Shown piece by piece: positions 25,518 to 33,352 of a stretch of DNA of 44,639 nucleotides. Made by a program: the position numbers and the translations under genes. Source of the DNA: Lachnospira sp. UBA4346 (GTDB lineage: Bacteria > Bacillota > Clostridia > Lachnospirales > Lachnospiraceae); the NCBI GenBank assembly GCA_002394205.1, contig DGTC01000017.1, positions 1-44,639 of the forward strand, written 5' to 3'. The first letter of the stretch is position 1. Every line of letters begins with the position of its first letter. The notes beneath the pieces are model-generated. The model saw only the letters and a list, made by a program, of their open reading frames with translations. It was not told where the DNA came from and did not search any database.

Positions 25518-25994
25518 TTAAGCTACTGCAAAAATCGCACCAAATACACCAGCACCTAATAATCCCATGATAATTCCAGCCATAAGCACACCGCAAAGCA
25601 CTGCAATAACACTCTTCTTAAAGCCAATATCAAGAAAACTTGCTGCAAGCGTTCCTGTCCATGCACCTGTTCCCGGAATTGGAATTCCTACGAATAATAA
25701 CAAGGCAATAAATGTTCCTCTACCAGCTTTTTCTTTGAGCTTTTCGCCACCTTTGTGACCTTTCTCAATACAGAAGGTGAAAAATTTACCAATATACTTT
25801 TTATCTTTGCCCCATTCAAGTACTTTTCTTGCAAACAAATAAATGATTGGCACCGGCAACATATTTCCGATAACACAGACAATATAAGACTGCAATAATG
25901 GCAACTGCATCCCCTGTCCTACCAAAATAGAACCTCTTAATTCAAACAATGGAACCATCGAAAGTACGAAAACCCACAAATATTTTTTTAACAT
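25518..25994 (-). CDS. Small multidrug export family membrane protein (COG2426)
   Basis: 158 residues with about four membrane segments and the family landmarks VPLFELRGSI near the N-terminus and GIPIPGTGAWTGTLAA around residues 105-120. The two short proline/glycine-rich re-entrant regions resemble those of the wider DedA/SNARE-associated group. The family name 'multidrug export' has little experimental support, so I do not infer drug transport. Start at ATG 25994 with GGAGG close upstream; the earlier TTG overlaps the RBS. Single-gene unit with its own terminator. Confidence 0.83.
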   Translation of the reverse strand: MLKKYLWVFVLSMVPLFELRGSILVGQGMQLPLLQSYIVCVIGNMLPVPIIYLFARKVLEWGKDKKYIGKFFTFCIEKGHKGGEKLKEKAGRGTFIALLLFVGIPIPGTGAWTGTLAASFLDIGFKKSVIAVLCGVLMAGIIMGLLGAGVFGAIFAVA

Positions 25995-26119
25995 ATTTCC
26001 TCCATAAATCAATTGTCATTTAAAACACTTATGCTACTATACCTTATAAATTACTATTATACAAGACCTAAAATGTACTTTTTCCAAATCTTATCACACA
26101 ATACATTCCAAATATGAGA

Positions 26120-26147
26120 CAAAGAGTCACATAACTGCGACTCTTTG
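26120..26147 (-). terminator. Candidate terminator of leuA
   Basis: A 9-bp perfect stem CAAAGAGTC/GACTCTTTG with a 10-base loop, 50 bases beyond the leuA stop. The T run after the stem on the minus strand is interrupted, so strength is uncertain. Confidence 0.55.
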
Positions 26148-26197
26148 CTTGCATTTTATCATTTCAAATCTAAATATTTCAAATGACATTCCCAATA

Positions 26198-27859
26198 TTA
26201 TTTGCTTAACTTACGGTTCATTGCTGACTCTAAGGCATCAATAGAGGCTCTGATAATATCATGGTCGATACCTACGCCAAAGTAGCCATTCTTGTTCTCG
26301 CCCTCGATACCAACATACGCAATAGCACTTGAATCGGAACCATCCTTTAACGCATGTTCTTCATAGCATACGATTTCGCATGATGTATCAAAATGCTTTG
26401 CAAGTGCATTACTTACTGCATCCAAACGACCATTTCCACTTGCTTCAACATCAACACGCTTACCATCCTGTTCAATCGTAACAACTGTCTGGATTCCATT
26501 TTCCTGCTTGAAATGTACTTCTGAAATCTGGAAAATCGGACGGAACTTCTTGTAACGCTTCTCAAAGATTTCAAGTACTTCATCCGGTGTCAATTCCTTA
26601 TGTTCAACATCAGATACATCCTTTACTGCATAACCCAAATCTTCACGCATCTTCTTTGGAATAATCATTCCATAATTATGCTCTAAGATGTAAGCGACAC
26701 CGCCCTTACCTGACTGACTGTTGATACGGATAACATCTGAATCATACGTACGTCCAACATCTTCCGGATTGATTGGAAGATATGGAACTGTCCATAATTC
26801 CGGATTATTTTCAACTCTATAATGCATACCCTTCGAAATCGCATCCTGATGTGAACCTGAGAATGCTGCGAATACCAACTTACCACAGTATGGATGACGA
26901 TCATCAATCTTCATCTGAGTCAAACGTTCAAATACTTCTGCAAGTCTTGGCATATCTGATAAATCAAGTTCTGGATTAACACCCTGTGCATACATATTCA
27001 TCGCAAGGTTGATAATATCTACATTACCTGTTCTCTCGCCATTACCGAATAACGTACCTTCAATACGATCTGCACCTGCAAGAAGACCTAATTCTGCATC
27101 TGCCACACCTGTTCCTCTGTCGTTATGCGGATGTAATGATACAATAACATTGTCTCGGTTATGAAGATTCTTGCACATATATTCCACCTGACTTGCAAAT
27201 ACATGTGGGAGTGACATTTCAACTGTTGCCGGAAGATTAATGATGCACTTGTTATCTGCTGTCGGTTCCCATACATCAATCACTGCATTACATACTTCTA
27301 ATGCATATTCCGGCTCTGTACCTGTGAAACTTTCAGGACTGTATTCAAATGAGAAATTGCCGCCGTCCTGCTCAGCCAGTTCCTTCAATAACTTTGCACC
27401 TTCAATGGCTATCTGCTTAATTTCTTCTTTTGACTTACGGAATACCTGTTCTCTTTGTGCAAGTGATGTTGAATTGTATACATGAACAATTGCTCTAGGT
27501 GCACCCTTTACCGCTTCAAATGTCTTCTTTATAATATGCTCTCTCGCCTGTGTTAATACCTGAATTGTTACATCATCCGGAATCATATTCTTCTCAATCA
27601 ATGTACGAAGAAATTCATACTCTGTTTCAGATGCAGCAGGAAAACCAACTTCAATTTCCTTAAATCCTACTTCAACAAGCAACTGGAAAAACTCCAACTT
27701 CTGTTCAAGGCTCATCGGTTCTACAAGTGCCTGATTACCATCTCTTAAATCAACCGAACACCACTGTGGTGCCTTATCTACATACTCCTTCTTTACCCAG
27801 TCCATACAATCAACTGGTGGCATAAAATAACCTCTCTTGTACTGCTTGTAATCAAACAT
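26198..27859 (-). CDS. leuA: 2-isopropylmalate synthase
   Basis: First committed step of leucine synthesis: acetyl-CoA plus 2-ketoisovalerate gives 2-isopropylmalate. About 553 residues, the long LeuA form. The catalytic TIM barrel carries SVDLRDGNQAL (metal Asp, catalytic Arg) and the metal-binding pair in VSLHPHNDRGTG. The C-terminal ~150 residues are the regulatory LeuA dimer domain that binds leucine for feedback inhibition. The ATG at 27859 has GGAGG 8 bases upstream. It stands alone with no leuB, leuC or leuD beside it. A leucine T-box and consensus promoter upstream show control by uncharged leucyl-tRNA. Confidence 0.96.
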   Translation of the reverse strand: MFDYKQYKRGYFMPPVDCMDWVKKEYVDKAPQWCSVDLRDGNQALVEPMSLEQKLEFFQLLVEVGFKEIEVGFPAASETEYEFLRTLIEKNMIPDDVTIQVLTQAREHIIKKTFEAVKGAPRAIVHVYNSTSLAQREQVFRKSKEEIKQIAIEGAKLLKELAEQDGGNFSFEYSPESFTGTEPEYALEVCNAVIDVWEPTADNKCIINLPATVEMSLPHVFASQVEYMCKNLHNRDNVIVSLHPHNDRGTGVADAELGLLAGADRIEGTLFGNGERTGNVDIINLAMNMYAQGVNPELDLSDMPRLAEVFERLTQMKIDDRHPYCGKLVFAAFSGSHQDAISKGMHYRVENNPELWTVPYLPINPEDVGRTYDSDVIRINSQSGKGGVAYILEHNYGMIIPKKMREDLGYAVKDVSDVEHKELTPDEVLEIFEKRYKKFRPIFQISEVHFKQENGIQTVVTIEQDGKRVDVEASGNGRLDAVSNALAKHFDTSCEIVCYEEHALKDGSDSSAIAYVGIEGENKNGYFGVGIDHDIIRASIDALESAMNRKLSK

Positions 27860-27995
27860 TCTCAATTCCTCCATTCTTAAGATTAACCCTTCAGATTCCT
27901 TTAATCTGATGTGATATGTATATAGCCAATTATTAATGCGTATGTATCTTTTGGTACGATTCCGACTTCCGATTTTCTAATGCAATTCCAATATG

Positions 27996-28290
27996 AAAAA
28001 AATCTTTCGTCTATGATATATTACTATATCAAGAGACGAAAGATTATACTCTCACGCGTTACCACTCTTATTCACGAAAATCGTGCACTCACTGAATACG
28101 GGAATTTCCATTCCTTATATTCTGTCCATTTTAACGGTTGGAATCCGACTATGCCTACTTGTATATACAACGTTCAGATAGCAGCTCCGAGACGAGTTCA
28201 ATACAGTTCTTCCATTGTCTCGCACCTACCGACAACTCTCTGCAGCCAACCTGTATCTAATACTTCTCTTCATCGCATTTGACTATTATG
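27996..28290 (-). promoter_or_regulatory. T-box riboswitch (leucine) controlling leuA
   Basis: A full T-box leader on the minus strand. Stem I contains AGAGAG, the distal hairpin GTTGTC/GACAAT, and the specifier region GAA-CTC-GTCTCGGAGC. The CTC codon (28194-28196) is a leucine codon, which agrees with leuA downstream. The antiterminator T-box sequence is AAGAGTGGTAACGCG (28055-28069). The terminator is a 12-bp stem (28001-28012 with 28034-28045) followed by T residues from 28000 down to 27996. Uncharged tRNA-Leu should pair with CTC and the T-box, prevent termination and allow leuA expression. Confidence 0.93.
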
Positions 28291-28296
28291 TACTAA

Positions 28297-28325
28297 AGTA
28301 TACTCATTTTCATTCAAAGTGTCAA
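28297..28325 (-). promoter_or_regulatory. Promoter of the T-box/leuA transcript
   Basis: Minus strand: perfect -35 TTGACA (28320-28325), 17-base spacer, -10 TATACT (28297-28302). Start of transcription near 28290, immediately before the T-box. Confidence 0.85.
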
Positions 28326-28440
28326 CTGCTTTTCGTAAACTTTCTATTTTTGTTGGATTTCACTACATATTTATAATAATATTACACATAATGCAATATT
28401 TAATAAAATATATTCGGAAATCTCCCACAATAAAATCAAA

Positions 28441-29757
28441 TTATTTTTCGTGTTTTAAATATTCTAATTCTTCCTTCGTAACAATTTCTTTCGAATATCT
28501 CGCCTTTTCATAAATATCTGTAATTTTGCGTGAGGCTTCTTCATTATTTGTAATTGTCTGTTTTGTAAGTTCTTGCGGTGTCATTGTCACATCAACTTGC
28601 TTTTGTCGATTCCCCGCCTTAACCCGCTTCTTATAGAGTTTTCTTGCAGACTGATTAACGGGTTCTACCACTGATTGAATATTTTTCTTTTCAATCTTTT
28701 CTTTACGGATAACTTCCTGGTCAGGCTTGATATATTCTATATAATCCGCTCCGACTCTCTTTGTCTTATTAAGAGAATGAACATATTTTACAATCATATA
28801 TGTCAGCCCTGCAATAGCTGCCACAACCAATACAGCAGCAAATGCCTCTGCCGCCGCCTCTGCAATCGGTGAATTTAACACTTCTTCGCCTGCCTCTAAC
28901 ACCTCTTCTGTAGATGCCTCTGTTGTTTCCTGTTGTTGTGTCGTACTTTCTGAACCGCCAAAAGCTCCCAACAGAAAGATAAACACACTGACAAGAATTT
29001 TTACGAGAAACATTCCAACATCATGCAAAAGCGTATATATATTTCCATATTCTCCATTATAAAACAGAATCATACCAAACAAAACGCATACGACAGCAAT
29101 ACTAACAATGAGCCGATTTACCGACAATAACTGCTGTGCAGGGAATTCCGACTTGCGTTCATTATTGACAAATACATCATTTAATCTGGTGTCATTATTA
29201 TACAGAATTTTAAAAATTACAAAAATAACACTTAATATAATCTGCACATTCTGTACAAAATCACTTCCGATAGAAAATCCAACCATAACGCCAAATGCCA
29301 TAATCATTACTGCAAACATTGTAATTCGTTCGCCCGTATACTGATTATGATGAATTCTTCCCTGCATATCCGCCTTCTCAGATTCTCGTTTCTTTTGCAA
29401 AAACGCTGCGTAATCCTGAAATTTTATTGCACGTAATTTCACACGAATGGAATACGCCGCAATCAATGCCGCAACTACAAAAAATGCAGAACGCATATCT
29501 TCTGTAGTTCCAAGAAAAAGTGCAATCACTGGAAATGACAGTTGTGTTGCTACAAATACTTGAAATTTCTCTACACGTTTACGCAAAATATATGCCATGA
29601 CAACGAAAAACTCCATTACCAGACATACCCATGCCTGACTCGTAGTAATCTTGCCCATTCCAAAAAAAGCAATAACTGATATTGCCAAAAAAACAGTACT
29701 TTGAAGTACAATTTCATAAAATTGTAATCTGCGGGTCATTCCTATATTTGATGTCAT
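28441..29757 (-). CDS. Polytopic membrane protein of the MoxR/DUF58 operon
   Basis: About 438 residues. Two blocks of hydrophobic segments, about four at 10-110 and three at 155-270, are followed by a Ser/Thr/Glu-rich stretch (STTQQQETTEASTEEVLE) and another membrane segment. A long basic, coiled cytoplasmic tail rich in Lys/Glu ends the protein. I do not recognise the family; its place behind moxR and DUF58 is where many bacteria encode a transglutaminase-like or DUF4129 membrane protein. No transglutaminase Cys-His-Asp motif is seen. The ATG at 29757 overlaps the DUF58 stop (ATGA) and has GGAGGTGG upstream. Confidence 0.75.
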   Translation of the reverse strand: MTSNIGMTRRLQFYEIVLQSTVFLAISVIAFFGMGKITTSQAWVCLVMEFFVVMAYILRKRVEKFQVFVATQLSFPVIALFLGTTEDMRSAFFVVAALIAAYSIRVKLRAIKFQDYAAFLQKKRESEKADMQGRIHHNQYTGERITMFAVMIMAFGVMVGFSIGSDFVQNVQIILSVIFVIFKILYNNDTRLNDVFVNNERKSEFPAQQLLSVNRLIVSIAVVCVLFGMILFYNGEYGNIYTLLHDVGMFLVKILVSVFIFLLGAFGGSESTTQQQETTEASTEEVLEAGEEVLNSPIAEAAAEAFAAVLVVAAIAGLTYMIVKYVHSLNKTKRVGADYIEYIKPDQEVIRKEKIEKKNIQSVVEPVNQSARKLYKKRVKAGNRQKQVDVTMTPQELTKQTITNNEEASRKITDIYEKARYSKEIVTKEELEYLKHEK

Positions 29758-30863
29758 AAAGCCACCTCCCAATCTGTCATTTCTATTCCAAATTGAACCT
29801 GTGGTCTTTCTTCTCCTGCAAGATATGGAGCAATCCACAATGTTGCCGCATCTTTTCTATGCTCCTGCAATATTTCCTGTAAATCCGACCTTGTATTTGC
29901 TGAAATCATTACATACAAATGACTGTCCGGGATATGCTTCTCTAACATCTTTGCGAAGGATTCCATTTCCTGATTTAAATCAACTCTGGCAAGTGCCGTA
30001 TGAATCTCATTAAACTGCCATGCTCCACTCTGTGCAGTCAATTGAACTGCTTCACCTGTCACATAATCTCTGCCATTACTAAAAACGGATACCGAAATTC
30101 CCTGCTGCAATAACATACTTGCAAGTCCTGCTGCCACTGATATGCTCTCTTCCGCAACTGCATCAATCCTTGTTGCACCTGCCGGCTCAAGATTTAATAA
30201 AATGCAAACCTCCTGAGAAATAGATTCATTAAACTGATTGACCATAAGTTCCCCAGCTCTTGCCGTAGCATTCCAGTTAATCATATTCATCGTATCAAAG
30301 GTCTGATATTCACGGATTCCCCGAAACAGAAAACGATCTTCATTTCGATATGAATTACGTTCAAGCGTTCCGAGTATTTTCGAATATGGAATCTCAATTC
30401 TACTTGCATCCGCCTGTTTTGGATATACTGTAATCTCTGTGTATATCGGAAACTTTGCAACACAAATATCATTCATAAAGATACCTGTTGAAACCACTTC
30501 AGCCGAATCAATCTTATATACACCTCTTTTTGTGCATATAACAGGAACTTTCCTTGTAATTCTCTGATTCCCCCATAACGAAAACACATCATTTCGATAG
30601 GTATAATCAGACACCGTAGAATTGCTGTCATCTTCGGCAAAACGCATAGAATGATCTAATGTAAATTTCATATTGATATACGGAAGCGGCAAACGCTTTG
30701 CATTTGTTATTTTTTCTACAATCTCTGCCGATTCTCCCGCCATCGTATAATTGGCTGCAAATTTCACATCAACATCCAGCTTCGAATTCCATCTCTTACG
30801 ATACAAATACTGCAGGAATAAATAAACGATTCCTGCGCCAAATAGCATCATTAATACAATCAT
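29754..30863 (-). CDS. DUF58 domain-containing protein
   Basis: 369 residues: one N-terminal membrane segment, an extended beta-rich region, then the DUF58 signature RGIREYQTFDTMNMINWNATARAGELMVNQF split over about residues 180-210. A von Willebrand A-like fold is predicted after it. DUF58 proteins are usually encoded next to MoxR AAA+ ATPases and are thought to be substrates or adaptors of these chaperones; the molecular job is unknown. It overlaps moxR upstream and the membrane protein downstream by 4 bases each, so the three are translated as one coupled unit. Confidence 0.9.
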   Translation of the reverse strand: MIVLMMLFGAGIVYLFLQYLYRKRWNSKLDVDVKFAANYTMAGESAEIVEKITNAKRLPLPYINMKFTLDHSMRFAEDDSNSTVSDYTYRNDVFSLWGNQRITRKVPVICTKRGVYKIDSAEVVSTGIFMNDICVAKFPIYTEITVYPKQADASRIEIPYSKILGTLERNSYRNEDRFLFRGIREYQTFDTMNMINWNATARAGELMVNQFNESISQEVCILLNLEPAGATRIDAVAEESISVAAGLASMLLQQGISVSVFSNGRDYVTGEAVQLTAQSGAWQFNEIHTALARVDLNQEMESFAKMLEKHIPDSHLYVMISANTRSDLQEILQEHRKDAATLWIAPYLAGEERPQVQFGIEMTDWEVAL

Positions 30864-31804
30864 TTATTCCATTCCTCTGTCGGTACCTCTACCGAATTTA
30901 CAATACGTTCTAACAATTGTTCTTTCTGTGTACGATTTGCCATATTTCTTGTCAATACAAGACGATGTGCAAATACCGGTTTTGCTAATGTCCGAATATC
31001 TTCCGGCACTACATAATCTCTTCCATTCACATATGCATAACTTCTGGCTGCCTGAAGCATTGTAAGAGTGCCTCTTGGACTTACACCAATTGAGACTTCT
31101 GCATCCTCTCTGGTTGCTTCAACAATTGCTGCAACATATGCCATAATCGCATCATGGACATATACTTTCTTTGCCTCCGTCTGCATCGCAAGAATATCTT
31201 CCTTTGTACACACTTCCTGCAATGTATCCAGTGGACTGTCCAATAAGAAACGATGCATCATCTGTACTTCTTCGTTTTTATTGGGATATCCCATATTAAT
31301 CTGCATTAAAAATCTGTCCAACTGTGCTTCCGGCAAAGGATATGTTCCCGCTGTCTCCACCGGATTCTGTGTTGCAATAACAAGAAACGGCGCATCTAAC
31401 ACATGTGTAGTTCCATCAATGGTAACCTGACGTTCTTCCATACATTCTAACAATGCCGACTGTGTTCTCGGTGTTGCCCTGTTAATCTCATCTGCCAAAA
31501 GAATATTGGTAAATATTGGTCCCTCACGAAATACAAACTCTCCCATTTTCTGGTTATAATAGTGAATTCCTGTGACATCAGACGGCAACAAATCCGGTGT
31601 AAACTGAATTCTATTGAATTTTGCATCAAAAGACTTTGCAAAAGACTTTGCCATAACTGTTTTTCCTGTTCCGGGAACATCCTCTAACAAAATATGACCA
31701 TTTGCAAGAATTGATGTGAGTACCAGACTCGTAACCTCTTCTTTTCCAATAATTACTTTTCTGACATTTTCAAGAATCTGTGATACTTTTTCATTTTGAC
31801 TCAT
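30860..31804 (-). CDS. MoxR-family AAA+ ATPase
   Basis: Cytoplasmic AAA+ chaperone thought to assemble or activate partner proteins with VWA-like folds. About 314 residues. Walker A is EDVPGTGKTVMA, Walker B is NILLADEINRA, sensor 1 is in FLVIATQNPVE, and the C-terminal lid contains VSPRGTLTMLQAAR. The ATG at 31804 follows AAAGG; the preceding in-frame TTG is less likely. It is the first gene of the moxR-DUF58-membrane protein operon. The 213 bases upstream hold no clear promoter by eye. Confidence 0.94.
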   Translation of the reverse strand: MSQNEKVSQILENVRKVIIGKEEVTSLVLTSILANGHILLEDVPGTGKTVMAKSFAKSFDAKFNRIQFTPDLLPSDVTGIHYYNQKMGEFVFREGPIFTNILLADEINRATPRTQSALLECMEERQVTIDGTTHVLDAPFLVIATQNPVETAGTYPLPEAQLDRFLMQINMGYPNKNEEVQMMHRFLLDSPLDTLQEVCTKEDILAMQTEAKKVYVHDAIMAYVAAIVEATREDAEVSIGVSPRGTLTMLQAARSYAYVNGRDYVVPEDIRTLAKPVFAHRLVLTRNMANRTQKEQLLERIVNSVEVPTEEWNK

Positions 31805-32017
31805 GCTGCACAACCTTTCTTAATTCTTTCTATCTTCTGAAACCTTGACTTTAACCCTTGTGTATCATATAAAATCTCTTCCGGCAAATGTACTGTTTTT
31901 CGTAATAGAGGTTACAATCCACCTATTTACCATCTGCCTGATTAAATTTCACTAATTATATCTTAAAGGAATTTAACGGGTTGTGCAACTTTTATGTGTG
32001 AATGTTTTGTGAACTTC

Positions 32018-32473
32018 TTATTCCTGTACCGGCATTTCTGCGTTCACATCAATTCCTCTCGGTGCCACAGGTGTTGAGAATACAATCTGTGTGCTTGTTC
32101 TGCCGAATTTCTGTAACTGACCGATAAATGTATCCAGCTCCATTGTACTTGGGAATACAACTTTCAATAACATCGAATATGTACCGGTTACGCAATTACA
32201 TTCCACCACATTTGTACATGACTTAATAAATGGATAGAATTCCGGCTTCTGAACCGGCGCAACCTCTAAGTTAATAAATGCCGTAATATGATATCCCAGC
32301 TTCAACTGATTGACTTTCACTTCATATCCTTCTATAATTTCTTCTTTCTCCAATCTCTCGATACGTGCTGAAACCGCAGGTGAGGACAAAAATACATTCT
32401 CCGCAAGTGCTTTTAATGGCATTCTCGCATTCTGCTGTAACAATGTTATTAACTTCTTATCAATCTTATCCAT
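32018..32473 (-). CDS. Lrp/AsnC-family transcriptional regulator
   Basis: 151 residues. N-terminal winged HTH (ITLLQQNARMPLKALAENVF then SSPAVSARIERLEKEEII) followed by the RAM ligand-binding/oligomerisation domain (about 65-145, with VVECNCVTGTYSMLLKVVF). These regulators form octamers that bind several spaced DNA sites and respond to amino acids. GGAG lies 8 bases before the ATG. Twin TTTAATTAAA palindromes 180-215 bases upstream are candidate binding sites for autoregulation. It points away from the DUF1292 gene. Confidence 0.93.
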   Translation of the reverse strand: MDKIDKKLITLLQQNARMPLKALAENVFLSSPAVSARIERLEKEEIIEGYEVKVNQLKLGYHITAFINLEVAPVQKPEFYPFIKSCTNVVECNCVTGTYSMLLKVVFPSTMELDTFIGQLQKFGRTSTQIVFSTPVAPRGIDVNAEMPVQE

Positions 32474-32649
32474 ATCTTTTCTCCATTCTGCAAATCATTC
32501 AAAACCAGAACGCATTATATTACTGCCCTTAAACATTCCCGTATTCTGCATAAGTTCAGAAAAGGGACAACTTCAAGACATAGTTCTGCTACTATTTCCT
32601 AAAATTGTCCCCTTTGACATATCTTGTTTTGTTAAATACAATATACACC

Positions 32650-32689
32650 TTTAATTAAATAAAATCAAGTATTTTTTTATTTAATTAAA
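32650..32689. repeat. 15-bp inverted repeat with twin TTTAATTAAA palindromes
   Basis: TTTAATTAAATAAAA (32650-32664) and its exact complement (32675-32689) around 10 bases. Each arm contains the self-palindrome TTTAATTAAA, centred 30 bp apart, close to three helical turns. AT-rich palindromes in helical phase suit an Lrp-type oligomer. Confidence 0.5.
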
Positions 32690-32852
32690 TTTTTTTATTA
32701 TTTTCTTAATCTTTTTAATCTAACAAGTCATTTTCTAATACACAAAGACCTGTCATTCTATTTTACGAAAAATATACATATGATTGAAAACTGATTTATA
32801 ATATACAAATGTAACTTTACTATAAATTGTCATCGTTTTCCTACATCCTTTA

Positions 32853-32881
32853 TTGCAATTACATCCATATTCTGTTAAAGT
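32853..32881 (+). promoter_or_regulatory. Candidate promoter of the DUF1292 gene
   Basis: TTGCAA (32853-32858), 17-base spacer, TAAAGT (32876-32881). It would give a 28-base 5' UTR with GGAGG before the ATG at 32916. Confidence 0.4.
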
Positions 32882-32915
32882 AATTACATATGTACAAGCA
32901 GTTTGGAGGTTAATT

Positions 32916-33212
32916 ATGTCTGATACACAAGAATATACAACAGTAACATTATCGCTTGATGACAATACAGAATGTGAATGTGCGATTATTCGCATCTTTC
33001 CTGCAGGCGATAACCAGTACATTGCGCTTCTTCCTTTAGAAGGTGAGGATGCAGAAAATGACAATGCATATCTGTACCGTTATACAGAAAACGAAGGCGA
33101 ACCTGTCTTAGAAAATATTGAAACAGACAAAGAATACGAACTTGTTTCAGAAGCTTTTTCAGAAGAATTAGAAGCAATGGAATTAGAATCTATCTATGGA
33201 GATGAAGAATAA
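32916..33212 (+). CDS. DUF1292 family acidic protein
   Basis: 98 residues, strongly acidic. The pattern VTLSLDDNTECECAIIRIF followed by YIALLPLEG and AYLYRY identifies the Firmicute DUF1292 family (YrzB-like); its function is unknown. In many Firmicutes the family lies near yrrK and IreB, but here it stands alone. The ATG at 32916 has a strong GGAGG 6 bases upstream; an in-frame ATG 63 bases earlier lacks an RBS. A terminator follows at 33244-33275. Confidence 0.88.
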   Translation: MSDTQEYTTVTLSLDDNTECECAIIRIFPAGDNQYIALLPLEGEDAENDNAYLYRYTENEGEPVLENIETDKEYELVSEAFSEELEAMELESIYGDEE

Positions 33213-33243
33213 ATCACAACTATATTTTATATTTTGTACAGCC

Positions 33244-33275
33244 AAGAGAATGTCACAGCCGACATTCTCTTTTTT
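33244..33275 (+). terminator. Intrinsic terminator after the DUF1292 gene
   Basis: 11-bp perfect stem AAGAGAATGTC/GACATTCTCTT with a 6-base loop, then four T. Confidence 0.9.
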
Positions 33276-33352
33276 ATACTATAGGATTACGGTGTCAAAA
33301 GGTACCCCCAAAACATACATTGATGACGAATTACACAAATTTAATAAACAAC

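Larger units (their letters stand above)
32474..32915. other. Long divergent intergenic region between the Lrp-type and DUF1292 genes
   Basis: 442 bases, very AT-rich, with no credible protein gene. It holds a hairpin (32561-32615: AAAGGGACAA pairing with TTGTCCCCTTT, one bulged C) that on the minus strand resembles an intrinsic terminator or attenuator ahead of the regulator. It also holds the large AT palindrome at 32650-32689 and a DUF1292 promoter at 32853-32881. Confidence 0.5.

Noticed and set aside
33276..33320. GTGTCAAAAGG followed by a C run, similar to TGTCAAAGGGG on the minus strand near 32610
   Set aside because: The similarity is about ten bases and partly low complexity; not enough to call a repeat family.
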